From a virus: 64,000 nt of DNA. Position numbers and translations under genes: made by a program. The DNA is taken from IMG/VR virus record IMGVR_UViG_3300020170_000001, positions 60,653 to 124,652 of that record; one strand, 5' to 3'. The notes under the pieces were generated by a model, which ran no database searches, was not told the DNA's origin, and saw nothing but the letters and a program-made list of their open reading frames with translations. Shown one piece after another: positions 50,158-57,318 of the stretch (position 1 is its first letter; each line of letters opens with the position of its first letter).

Positions 50158-50187
50158 ACTACACCCGGGGCGACCGGGCGATGAAGA

Positions 50188-50260
50188 ACGCAGGGGCTTT
50201 GTTTCGTAGCCACCAGCGGGGTCGTCCAAGGATCTCCCTCGGCACCATTCGCCCCTGCGT
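50188..50260 (-). ncRNA. structured element 2 of a three-copy tandem array
   Basis: 73 nt. Outer stem of ten perfect pairs: ACGCAGGGGC (50188-50197) with GCCCCTGCGT (50251-50260), unrelated in sequence to the outer stems of copies 1 and 3. Minus-strand inner hairpin CCGAGG-GAGAT-CCTTGG with one G-T wobble that would be A-C on plus. ACGAAACAAA is again next to the 3' arm. A 29-codon ORF (50159-50248) starts ATG-GTG and encodes a peptide similar to that of copy 1. Confidence 0.55.
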
Positions 50261-50270
50261 CCGTCTGTGA

Positions 50271-50343
50271 GTGGCCGGCTTTGTTTCGTGCGCCTATCAA
50301 ACGGACGAGCCGGAGGTCTCCTCCGGCACCATGCGCCGGCCAC
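50271..50343 (-). ncRNA. structured element 3 of a three-copy tandem array
   Basis: 73 nt. Outer stem GTGGCCGGC (50271-50279) with GCCGGCCAC (50335-50343). Inner hairpin on the minus strand GCCGGAGG-AGA-CCTCCGGC, eight perfect pairs that differ from copies 1 and 2 on both arms. ACGAAACAAA is conserved. The peptide frame of copies 1 and 2 is broken here after eleven codons while pairing is maintained, so structure appears to matter more than coding. Confidence 0.55.
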
Positions 50344-50376
50344 ACCCACCTAACGGCGCACAGTTGCGAAGGTAAC

Positions 50377-50397
50377 GGCCGGACTTCGCGTCCGGCC
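50377..50397. other. hairpin between the element array and the next gene
   Basis: GGCCGGAC (50377-50384) pairs with GTCCGGCC (50390-50397), five-base loop TTCGC, no T run. It borders the three-element array on its upstream side (minus sense) and lies 33 bases before the plus-strand gene at 50430. It may insulate the two units or belong to the array as a simplified copy. The remaining DNA of 49847-50082 has no gene. Confidence 0.4.
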
Positions 50398-50429
50398 CAT
50401 CATTCTCAGCAGGCCAGAGGATTGAACCC

Positions 50430-50723
50430 ATGCCTGCTTTCAGCGTGTTGTTCGAGATTGTCAACCCGGTCAGTCACCCCGAGCACTACTGCCCAAACTG
50501 CGGCGAGCACCCCATCCGCGAGGCCCAGGACGTGCCCGAGCAGGACTGGACCGCGGTGGCCGCTCGCCACGGATGCGAGGCTGACGCCTTCGACCACTTC
50601 CAGGGTCTGGTCTCGCTGATCCAGGAGCGCGAGCTCATCCGCAACGTGTCGATTGAGCCCGCCCGCGACGCGGACGTGCAGGAGCCGCCTCAGGACTCGC
50701 CGGCAGAAGCCGTCCGCGAGTAG
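50430..50723 (+). CDS. small zinc-binding protein
   Basis: 97 residues, plus strand. EIVNPVSHPEHYCPNCGEHP has one C-x2-C pair and nearby His residues. The rest is acidic with a helical middle (FDHFQGLVSLIQERELIRNV). AGAGG lies ten bases before the ATG. It diverges from the element array and converges with the following minus-strand gene, with a 34-base overlap. Confidence 0.55.
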   Translation: MPAFSVLFEIVNPVSHPEHYCPNCGEHPIREAQDVPEQDWTAVAARHGCEADAFDHFQGLVSLIQERELIRNVSIEPARDADVQEPPQDSPAEAVRE

Positions 50724-50890
50724 ACGGCGAGGTCGCCTTCAGCCCTCAACTCGCGCTGCAGACGCCGCCGAACCCGGCGCGGGTGCGAGCCGCGGTCCGG
50801 GCAGTCCAGGCCGGGTTCGGCGTTGCAGATCCAGCACCAGGGCCGCTTGTACCTCCCCGGCATCCGGGTAATCCCTGCCGACGCCTGCAC
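50690..50890 (-). CDS. small zinc-binding protein
   Basis: 66 residues from the GTG at 50890 with TGAGGGG upstream. RPWCWICNAEPGLDCPD carries three cysteines in a cluster. The rest is Arg-rich (RRVRRRLQRELRAE), suggesting nucleic-acid binding. It overlaps the plus-strand gene at the 3' end. Confidence 0.5.
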   Translation of the reverse strand: MQASAGITRMPGRYKRPWCWICNAEPGLDCPDRGSHPRRVRRRLQRELRAEGDLAVYSRTASAGES

Positions 50891-50930
50891 CAGATCCCCT
50901 CACCAGATTTTTTTGTTTTTTGAAAGAGTT

Positions 50931-51161
50931 TCATCCGGCTTCGGAGTAGAACATCCACCCGGTCATCGTGGTGATCCAGCGGTAGCCGCACTCGACGCAC
51001 TCGTGATCACCGAGCGGCGCTACCACCATGTCCTGGACCGATAGTGACTGAGTGTGATCCACGAAGTCGCCTTCGAAGATCTCTCCGCACCGCGGACACT
51101 CCACGTTTTCCGTGAACACCAGGCCAGGCGAAGCAGAGTCGGAATCGAAGGAACGGGGCAC
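50931..51161 (-). CDS. zinc-ribbon protein
   Basis: 76 residues from the GTG at 51161, chosen because AGGAGGG precedes it. VECPRCGEIFEGDF and HECVECGYRWITTM are a textbook pair of C-x2-C knuckles of a zinc ribbon. The A-rich leader after it on the minus strand is followed by the next gene. Zinc ribbons of this size occur in many phage transcription or RNA proteins. Confidence 0.6.
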   Translation of the reverse strand: MPRSFDSDSASPGLVFTENVECPRCGEIFEGDFVDHTQSLSVQDMVVAPLGDHECVECGYRWITTMTGWMFYSEAG

Positions 51162-51257
51162 CAAGACCCTCCTGAGAGAGCAAGCCGAGCCCAAGATGAT
51201 CTAGAAAAGCTCGCTCGCTCAGTTCGCTTAGTTATTGCTGTGGAACCGGCGATTGAA

Positions 51258-51278
51258 CAACTGTCGTAGATACAGTTG
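51258..51278. promoter_or_regulatory. operator-like inverted repeat
   Basis: CAACTGT (51258-51264) and ACAGTTG (51272-51278) form a perfect 7-bp dyad with a 7-base spacer in the 156-base gap between the zinc-ribbon gene and the ParB-partner gene. It could be an operator or a weak hairpin. No other similar site was seen. Confidence 0.4.
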
Positions 51279-51317
51279 ATCTTGCTCCTGGATACACCCT
51301 GACGTTGATCGATCTCA

Positions 51318-52205
51318 CTACAAACGGGTAGAGCCGCGATCACCCTGTGCCCATCGCTGACCTGGCCGCCGAGTGGAAGCAATTTGATCGCTGAGCTGCG
51401 CAAACTGCTCTTCCAGCCAGCCCTGCATGTTGTCTTGGAATTCGTCCAGGACTTGACGCATGACTACCCCCACCAGTGTGTGCAGCGTCACTTTGTCGAG
51501 CAGTTGAACCTCGGGATCGGTGTTTTGGGCCGCGTGCCACTGGTCGTGGAGTTCCTGGTCGCCAACCCCTATGCCGCACTCGGGACAGGCCCGCCACGCC
51601 GAATTCGTTACGGTCGGTAGCAATGGCTGGGCCAGGGCGAAGGCGTTGCTTGCCTTCACCTCCCAGGAGTCCTCCGGCTTGATGGGCTCCTCGACCACTT
51701 TGCTGGGCAAGGCCTCTTCCACAGATGCCCCTTCCGCGCTCTCGGTCAACGTCGTAGACGGCTCAGAATCCTCGGGGGGTACCTCGGTATACCCCCCGGC
51801 CTTTTCGGGGGCCTCAGCGTCTGGACGCGCGGCCTCTTCGCCCTTCTCCGCCTCGCCCGCCGTCGAGCCGATACCCCAAACCTGGAATCCCGGCCGCTTG
51901 CGAATCTGTTTCACGCCGTTCTCGGTACGCTGCTGTACCCCGCGGCCCTTCCAGGACGAGATCGTGACCTGCGCGCAGGCGCGGGCCCCGTAGAAGATCC
52001 GCTCGCTTTCGGTGAGGGTCGTCTCGGCTCGCTGGTCGTTGCGGAATCGGCGGCTGCTCTCCAACCGCTCGTTGTACTTGCGCAGCGACCGGCCCGGCGG
52101 AACGGTCGCTGCCAGCCGGTCGCGGATCTCCAGGTATGGGTGCCACTCTTCGTTTTCCAGCAGCCGGAACAACGTCTTGGTGTCGTCGCTAGGCGGCGTT
52201 GCCAT
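51318..52205 (-). CDS. protein downstream of ParB, N-terminal helical DNA-binding-like domain
   Basis: 295 residues from the ATG at 52205 (GGAGGGG upstream). The N-terminus TKTLFRLLENEEWHPYLEIR, then DRLAATVPPGRSLRKYNERL and YGARACAQVTISSWKGRG suggests a winged-helix fold. The middle is Glu/Pro-rich and disordered. The C-terminal part has WRACPECGIGVGDQELHDQW (a small zinc site) and a coiled-coil. Directly downstream of the ParB-like gene with five bases between, it may be its partner. Confidence 0.55.
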   Translation of the reverse strand: MATPPSDDTKTLFRLLENEEWHPYLEIRDRLAATVPPGRSLRKYNERLESSRRFRNDQRAETTLTESERIFYGARACAQVTISSWKGRGVQQRTENGVKQIRKRPGFQVWGIGSTAGEAEKGEEAARPDAEAPEKAGGYTEVPPEDSEPSTTLTESAEGASVEEALPSKVVEEPIKPEDSWEVKASNAFALAQPLLPTVTNSAWRACPECGIGVGDQELHDQWHAAQNTDPEVQLLDKVTLHTLVGVVMRQVLDEFQDNMQGWLEEQFAQLSDQIASTRRPGQRWAQGDRGSTRL

Positions 52206-52210
52206 GGCGT

Positions 52211-53257
52211 TCACCCCTCCATGTCCTTCAGCGTCTCCATCGCCACTTGAATCTCCAGGATCTTCTCCACGACATCTTTCAGCCGAGCTTCGATGACATC
52301 CCTGTCGTGAACCGTGCGGATCTGCGAGACCAGCGCCTCCGGGTCGCAGTTCGTCAGCAACCCGATCCCGGCGACCAGCGCGTTCTTCGGCGAGTTCACC
52401 CGCTTCGCCAGCGCCTTCTTCGCGGCGTTCTCCGCCACCAAGAGCCGCTGCTGCTCGGCGACGATCGCCAGCTGCTCTGGTTCGCTCTTGCCGGTCCGGA
52501 TCGCCTTGCACATATCCCGGACCTGGTCGATGGTGAGCTTGTTCTCGGCGGCGAGCTTCCCAGCCGCGAAAAAGACCGCCTCCATCTTGATGCCGTTCAG
52601 GTACTGCTTCGTCGTCGTACCAAGATCAGTGAATCCGTGAATCCGAAGGATCTTCGCCCGCTGCTCAGCCTCGGCCGCTGCACGGGCATTCCGCAGCTGC
52701 GTGACCGTAATGCCGGCCGCCTCCGCAGAGACGTCATCGCCGTGGCCAATCGAGACCAAATGGAAGGCTTGCCGGATCCGCCATTCCAGCGGCGGGGTCA
52801 CGCCGTGGCTGGCGTTCGCCTCGACCGTCAGCAACTGAATGAGGTCGCTGTCGGTCTTCTCGTCGATGATGATGCCGAAGATGTATTCGCGTTTCTGGCG
52901 GAACGCGGCCTCGTGCCGGTTGTTCCCGTCGACGATGACCAGCCGATTACCCATGGGATAAACCACGATCGGCGGGAACAGCCGACCGGCCCGCAGCGCA
53001 GCCTGGAACCGTTCGATCGACTCCGCCACGATCGGGTCGCGCCGGGCCTGGTTCGCCCGAGACCGTCTCGTGTCAATCATTGACATCGGAATCTCGATCG
53101 CCGGCGCATATCGCACCCCGCGGCGCTGCAACCAGGCCTCGACCTGGGTTGCCGAGGCCGTTTCTTCAGACACTTCTAGTGTGTCGTGCTCGTCAACCTT
53201 CTTCGCCTGCCGTCGAAGCCAGTCCGTCGCCTGGGCCTGCTCCAGCTTCGGACTCAC
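52211..53257 (-). CDS. ParB/Srx-fold protein
   Basis: 348 residues from the GTG at 53257 (CAGGGGGG upstream). The N-terminal domain has the ParB N motif: PPIVVYPMGNRLVIVDGNNR at about 95-114 followed by HEAAFR. The central region (AEAAGITVTQLRNARAAAEA) is a helix-turn-helix candidate. No ParA was found, so partition of the prophage as a plasmid is uncertain; it could instead be a repressor or CTPase-type regulator. The C-terminal 100 residues are helical. Confidence 0.7.
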   Translation of the reverse strand: MSPKLEQAQATDWLRRQAKKVDEHDTLEVSEETASATQVEAWLQRRGVRYAPAIEIPMSMIDTRRSRANQARRDPIVAESIERFQAALRAGRLFPPIVVYPMGNRLVIVDGNNRHEAAFRQKREYIFGIIIDEKTDSDLIQLLTVEANASHGVTPPLEWRIRQAFHLVSIGHGDDVSAEAAGITVTQLRNARAAAEAEQRAKILRIHGFTDLGTTTKQYLNGIKMEAVFFAAGKLAAENKLTIDQVRDMCKAIRTGKSEPEQLAIVAEQQRLLVAENAAKKALAKRVNSPKNALVAGIGLLTNCDPEALVSQIRTVHDRDVIEARLKDVVEKILEIQVAMETLKDMEG

Positions 53258-53370
53258 TTTGCCCCCCTGAGCTGTGACAACTAACCCCTCCGTCTTCCAG
53301 ACAGACCTAACGGCACCTCTACGATCCGGTGACGATAGATATGCCCTGCGTGGACGAGAAAGACCAGAAA

Positions 53371-53422
53371 AATGCCCATTCGTCAATCAGTCACCGCGAG
53401 TGACCTGCAACGAATGGGTATT
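53371..53422. other. attP-like nested dyad
   Basis: A 52-bp imperfect palindrome. Outer arms AATGCCCATTCGT (53371-53383) and ACGAATGGGTATT (53410-53422) match in 12 of 13 positions. Inner arms GTCAC (53390-53394) and GTGAC (53400-53404) flank the centre CGCGA. The length and nested symmetry, 250 bp upstream of the large serine integrase, are what large serine recombinases use as attP. The central dinucleotide cannot be fixed without the host attB. Confidence 0.55.
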
Positions 53423-53639
53423 CACATTCTCTGGCCGTTGCCAACGGGAGTCACTCGTTCGAGGGCTTCTGGGTGCGCGTCAGGAGGGGGGCGCGGGCCG
53501 CCGCGTTCGGTCGCCGCGCGCCCGGTTTGCGAACCGGCCGGCGTTGCCCCGGCCATCCTCTCAGCGCCGCCTGCGCCTCGCCCTTGGCCGACCGCACCGC
53601 CTCTGACCTGCGCAAACGCGATGGTGTCATTTGGCAGTG

Positions 53640-53664
53640 TTGACGTTGGCGATTGCTGTAAACT
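53640..53664 (+). promoter_or_regulatory. putative integrase promoter, leaderless
   Basis: TAAACT at 53659-53664 is six bases before the integrase ATG, the spacing of actinobacterial leaderless genes. A TTGACG at 53640-53645 is 13 bases upstream, too close for a classical -35, so recognition probably rests on the -10. No ribosome site precedes the ATG, consistent with leaderless translation. Confidence 0.45.
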
Positions 53665-53670
53665 ACCCCT

Positions 53671-55305
53671 ATGCCGCGCCAGCGTAAGCCCAAGGTCATG
53701 ATCGATCTTCCGTCGCCCGCGCCGCACCCCCACCCAGACGGTTGCAGCTGTGTCCTGACTCAGCCCTACATCCGAGTCTCCAGGGTCGGCGATCGAAAAT
53801 TCTTGATCTCGCCCGAGATTCAGATGCGCGCGATGGACGAGTGGGCAGTCAGGAACAACAGACGGCTTTTGCCCCCAGTGTGCGACATTAACAAGAGCGG
53901 AAGAACGTTCCGCAAGCGCTCTGTCGATAAGATCATCGCCGCCATCAAAGATGGCCACTATCGTCACGTCGTCCTGTGGAAGTGGTCGCGCTGGGCGCGG
54001 AACCAGGCTGAGTCGGCCGTCTATTCGTCGTACGTACACAGCGCGGGTGGGCGGGTCGACTCTGCCACAGAAGACTTTGACTTGGACACAGCTATTGGAC
54101 GTCTCGGTCAGGGCATGACAGGTGTTATTGATCAATATCAGAGCGAGCTGATCTCGGAAAGTTGGAGCAGCGTTCACGCTTTAAGGCGAGAGGATGGACT
54201 TCCGCACGGCGGACGGGAAAGATTTGGTTACGCCTATGGCGAGACTGTAGTCAACGAAGAGCGCCGGAAGCGCTATACCAAAAATGACGAGGCTCCCATC
54301 CTCATCAAGGCGTACTGTGATTGGCTCGACGGAAAGTCGTTCATCAAGATTGCTCAAGAGCTAAATGCAGCGACATTCGTGACAATGCTCGGAGGACGCT
54401 GGACTCCGCAAGGTGTCGCTCGAATGATGGACACTGGTTTCGCCGCCGGCCTGATCCGTGAGCGGTCGGAGGGAATGAAAGAGAAAATAAGGGGCAAGCA
54501 AGTCGGCGCTAACTCGATCCTGTCGTACGACATCTGGCGTACAGGCAGCCATGAGGCAGTCATCGAAGCAAGCATCTGGGACACATACAAAGCAAGGCGA
54601 GTCGCTGCAAGTGGCCTACCGCCCAGGTCAAAAGCCCCGGTCCACGCTCTCTCAGCAATCATGTTCTGTACTGAGTGTCGTCGACGCTTGACTACGAAGT
54701 ACGCAGGCGCGGGACGAACGCACCAATGGCAATGCCCTTGGCAGAAGAGCTTCCATCCAGGGGTTGCCGTAACGGTCAACAACCGCCTCGCACTTGTTGC
54801 GGTTCGTGAGTGGGTACGGGCCGAGATCGGCGACGAGTTGCCCGTTGCGAAAGCGACCAATACTGCGCGTGAAGAACAAGCAAAGCGCCTCGCTGACGCC
54901 CAGACTCATCGTCGGGCGCTCAGTAACCGGATTGGCGAGCTAGAAGGGATGATCAATAATCTGACGATTCAGATTGCGACTAGCTCGCCAAGTGTCGCGG
55001 CGCGGTTCATCAGTTCAATCGAGGTGTGGGATTCGGAAATCGATCAGCTGCGCGCGGAACTCGCGCGCAGTGCTCCGAGGCCAAGGGCGCAAAAGGATCA
55101 AGAAGCCCTTCGAGCGCTCGATGCGGTATGGGGCGAACTGCCGCCTAGCGTTCTACACGAAGCACTTGCCAAAGTGATCTCGCGGGTTGAGGTATCGCCT
55201 CGGTCGGAAATTTCGACCCGCGCATCTGCAGCCGATCGAGTTTCCGCGATCGGCGTCTGGGAGGACCCGAGCACCGATGAGTGGCTGGCTTCAAGACCAG
55301 CGTAA
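53671..55305 (+). CDS. int: large serine recombinase (phage integrase)
   Basis: 544 residues. Resolvase domain at about 30-170 with nucleophile S37 in YIRVSRVG and the KWSRWARN helix (104-111) that replaces the usual DRLSRN. Recombinase domain at about 200-300 (GGRERFGYAYGE, ARMMDTGFAAGLIRE). A zinc ribbon at about 330-370 has C-x2-C (FCTECRRRL) and a third Cys (QWQCPWQ) with His as possible fourth ligand. A coiled-coil at about 400-460 is expected to control synapsis. It catalyses attP x attB integration. A recombination directionality factor was not identified. Confidence 0.85.
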   Translation: MPRQRKPKVMIDLPSPAPHPHPDGCSCVLTQPYIRVSRVGDRKFLISPEIQMRAMDEWAVRNNRRLLPPVCDINKSGRTFRKRSVDKIIAAIKDGHYRHVVLWKWSRWARNQAESAVYSSYVHSAGGRVDSATEDFDLDTAIGRLGQGMTGVIDQYQSELISESWSSVHALRREDGLPHGGRERFGYAYGETVVNEERRKRYTKNDEAPILIKAYCDWLDGKSFIKIAQELNAATFVTMLGGRWTPQGVARMMDTGFAAGLIRERSEGMKEKIRGKQVGANSILSYDIWRTGSHEAVIEASIWDTYKARRVAASGLPPRSKAPVHALSAIMFCTECRRRLTTKYAGAGRTHQWQCPWQKSFHPGVAVTVNNRLALVAVREWVRAEIGDELPVAKATNTAREEQAKRLADAQTHRRALSNRIGELEGMINNLTIQIATSSPSVAARFISSIEVWDSEIDQLRAELARSAPRPRAQKDQEALRALDAVWGELPPSVLHEALAKVISRVEVSPRSEISTRASAADRVSAIGVWEDPSTDEWLASRPA

Positions 55306-55430
55306 TAGTGACCAATCACTGACATGAACGCTGCGATTGCCTGGTCTTTAGAGACAACTGTCACGTCCTCCTTGCGTGTTCGAGGGGCCGTGGATGCGGT
55401 CTGCTTCAACCCCGAAAGAGTGAAGATCCC

Positions 55431-55457
55431 CTGACCGTGAAGCTTGATCGCTACACT
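55431..55457 (+). promoter_or_regulatory. putative leaderless promoter
   Basis: TACACT at 55452-55457 stands six bases before the ATG at 55464, with CTGACC (55431-55436) upstream at a 15-base spacing. There is no ribosome site, so the mRNA would be leaderless. This also fixes the gene start downstream of an earlier in-frame GTG. Confidence 0.45.
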
Positions 55458-55463
55458 GCGGCC

Positions 55464-55643
55464 ATGACTCGTACTCAGGGGTACCCTCACAGCAGGCTGC
55501 TCACGTTCATGTACCTCCTCAGCGTGCTGCTTGTCCTCGCCGATTGCGCGTCGTTCGTGCGGACCGGAACGGTCACGCAGGCGGAGACCGCCTTGACGAT
55601 CCTGGCCTCGCTGGGCCTGATTTTCTACGGCTCGAAGCTCTAG
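55464..55643 (+). CDS. small membrane protein
   Basis: 59 residues from the ATG at 55464. Two hydrophobic segments: LLTFMYLLSVLLVLADCA and ALTILASLGLIFYGSKL. It is the first gene of the plus-strand run after the integrase. Small two-helix proteins in this place often act in immunity or exclusion, but this is only a position-based guess. Confidence 0.5.
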   Translation: MTRTQGYPHSRLLTFMYLLSVLLVLADCASFVRTGTVTQAETALTILASLGLIFYGSKL

Positions 55644-55684
55644 ATCTGGGCATCCTGGCCAGCCGATCGATCGTTACGCCAGGC

Positions 55685-55879
55685 ATGGCGCTGGAAAACA
55701 TCACGGACGAAACGCGAGAGCTTGTCGCGAAGGAGCTTCACGAATGGATCAAGGAAGCTGAGGTCGATCTCGCTAAAGCTAGCGAGTGGCTTCAGCGGGT
55801 CGCCCCGAACGGCGATTCGAGCAAGATCTCCGCTTGGGTCTCGATGGTCACCTTCTTGAAATGCGGCGGGAGACGTTGA
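55685..55879 (+). CDS. small helical protein, possibly frameshifted at its end
   Basis: 64 residues. It is helical and charged (DETRELVAKELHEWIKEAEV, then DLAKASEWLQRVAPNGDSSK). After VTFLK the frame runs into a short Arg-rich end, whereas the next frame continues as EMRRETLIEVWEMAADKAWP for another 22 codons to a stop at 55927-55929. A one-base change could have split one gene. The second piece also starts with its own ATG (55861). Confidence 0.45.
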   Translation: MALENITDETRELVAKELHEWIKEAEVDLAKASEWLQRVAPNGDSSKISAWVSMVTFLKCGGRR

Positions 55880-55936
55880 TCGAGGTCTGGGAGATGGCCG
55901 CCGACAAAGCCTGGCCTGCTTCCGAGTGACATTCAC

Positions 55937-56167
55937 ATGTCGAGGGGTCACCGGAGAAAGCAGCAGAAGTCAGATCCTGGTCTGACGTTTCATCCCGAGT
56001 CGATGCTTTGCCGCAAGGTCAGATATCCGACTGAGATCGAAGCGAAGATCCGGTTGGCGTTGGTCGCCGGCCGCGACGGCGACAAGGTCGAACAGCGGTG
56101 CTACCCGTGCAACAAGTGCCGGGGCTGGCACCTGACTGGCAGCGCGAGGCGGCCCACGATTGAGTGA
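55937..56167 (+). CDS. small Cys-containing phage protein
   Basis: 76 residues. Basic N-terminus, then MLCRKVRYPTEIEAKIRLAL and RCYPCNKCRGWHLTG. The C-x2-C-x2-C with a trailing WHLT is a pattern of small actinophage proteins in non-structural regions. Metal binding is likely. Function unknown. Confidence 0.6.
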   Translation: MSRGHRRKQQKSDPGLTFHPESMLCRKVRYPTEIEAKIRLALVAGRDGDKVEQRCYPCNKCRGWHLTGSARRPTIE

Positions 56168-56208
56168 TAGTCGCCTGTCACGCCACTATTACCGTCAGGA
56201 TGGGTGGC

Positions 56209-56469
56209 GTGACTTCTTTACCTCAACGCAGCAAGCCGTCCGCCGAGACCATCGCGGCGGTGAAGGGCGAGATCCGGGTCGCGAACGAGTTGCTTGCTAG
56301 CTTGATCGTCAGCATGAACGCGATACGCCCCGAGGGGCCGCGCCCAAGCGAGGAAGTGCTGATCTCATCGCTGTCTGCCGCGTTACTTGTGTCCGCGGAC
56401 CAGGTGCATGTTCCTTTGCTGGCGGCGGTCGCGATCTACCGCCTGAGTGGCCTTGAGCAGCCCCGATGA
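56209..56469 (+). CDS. small helical protein, paralogue of the next gene
   Basis: 86 residues from a GTG at 56209 (AGGA nine bases upstream). An ATG at 56200 in the same frame is an alternative start. RSKPSAETIAAVKGEIRVAN, then SLSAALLVSADQVHVPLLAAVAIYRLS share a pattern with the next gene. Overlaps it by an ATGA junction. The pair likely arose by tandem duplication. Confidence 0.5.
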   Translation: MTSLPQRSKPSAETIAAVKGEIRVANELLASLIVSMNAIRPEGPRPSEEVLISSLSAALLVSADQVHVPLLAAVAIYRLSGLEQPR

Positions 56470-56717
56470 TTCCCGAGCCGGCCGCGCGGACACGAGCACG
56501 GGCGGTGATTGATCAAGACGTCGCGCGAGCGAACGGGATGATCGACAACGCCATCAAGATCCTGCAGCAGATAATGATCGAAACACCAAACCTGCCGATC
56601 GAGACCCAGATCGCGGGTCTTGTCCTTTCGCTGCGGCGAAGCTTGAAGGCTGACGACATGAGCATCCTCGCCGCTGTCATGGTGCGTCGGCTGGCCCACT
56701 TGAAGGATTCGCAGTGA
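56466..56717 (+). CDS. small helical protein, paralogue of the preceding gene
   Basis: 83 residues. VARANGMIDNAIKILQQIMI, then PIETQIAGLVLSLRRSLKAD and MSILAAVMVRRLAHL align with the preceding protein along the full length (R-AN, E---I--L---L--S-D, LAAV-V-RL). No motif beyond this. Overlap with the next gene is GTGA. Confidence 0.55.
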   Translation: MIPEPAARTRARAVIDQDVARANGMIDNAIKILQQIMIETPNLPIETQIAGLVLSLRRSLKADDMSILAAVMVRRLAHLKDSQ

Positions 56718-57088
56718 CGTGTGAACGTGTCGTCGAGGGCTGCGCTGACTGCCTGGCCGAGGCGGAGTACCGAGGTCCTCACGAGTGCAACCTGCTATGT
56801 TCGCTGTTCGGCGAGGGGAAACATCGGTCCGAGGAAGTCCACCTCGCGACACATGAGCCGCAGCGGTGCTTGGCCTGCCGTGCCATGCTCGACGACTACC
56901 GCAGCATCAAGACCTACCGTGTGCGGTTGTGCCGGTCGAGGGTCTGCCAGCAGTGGTACTGCCCGGAGTGCGAAACGACGGCCGCTACAGCCGGCCCGAT
57001 TGATTGCCCAACCTGCGGATGGTTCGTCAGGCCGGGCCGCCTCCGGTTGATGCACTCGCGCTACCGGCGAAAGAAGGCTACGTGGTGA
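56714..57088 (+). CDS. Cys-rich zinc-binding protein
   Basis: 124 residues from a GTG. At least twelve cysteines, most in pairs: GCADCLAE, CNLLCSLFG, QRCLACRAM, LCRSRVCQQWYCPECETT and DCPTCGWFV, giving two or three zinc knuckles. The C-terminus is basic (LRLMHSRYRRKKATW). Such a protein likely binds nucleic acid. I do not recognise a named family. Confidence 0.6.
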   Translation: MTCERVVEGCADCLAEAEYRGPHECNLLCSLFGEGKHRSEEVHLATHEPQRCLACRAMLDDYRSIKTYRVRLCRSRVCQQWYCPECETTAATAGPIDCPTCGWFVRPGRLRLMHSRYRRKKATW

Positions 57089-57318
57089 ACGCGCTGGAAC
57101 TTCCCTCTCGCGATGATCTGGTCGAGATCGTGGCAACCTGGATTCGCGCCGAGGAGGCGCGCCTGCGTCAACTGGACTCGGAACTGGAGACGCTGCTCGA
57201 AGCGGACCAGAGCCACATGCCGACCATGATCACCGTCGCGAAATGTCGGTCTCGGCTGCGGGCCATGATCCGGGTTTGGGAATTCGCGACCCGGGAGATC
57301 TGGAGGTCGTCGAGGTGA
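57085..57318 (+). CDS. small helical protein
   Basis: 77 residues from the GTG at 57085, overlapping the previous stop by a base or so. DLVEIVATWIRAEEARLRQL, then DSELETLLEADQSHMPTMIT is helical and acidic; KCRSRLRAMIRVWEFATREI is basic. The two halves could fold on each other. Function unknown. Confidence 0.5.
   Translation: MNALELPSRDDLVEIVATWIRAEEARLRQLDSELETLLEADQSHMPTMITVAKCRSRLRAMIRVWEFATREIWRSSR

Noticed and set aside
50064-50345. A 93-codon minus-strand gene spanning the three-element array
   Set aside because: The frame has no ribosome site, and the similar peptide pieces of copies 1 and 2 are in different frames within it. The repeated RNA-like structure explains the similarity better.
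53422-54177. Minus-strand open frame over the integrase start
   Set aside because: It covers the attP region and the integrase on the other strand and shows no family features.
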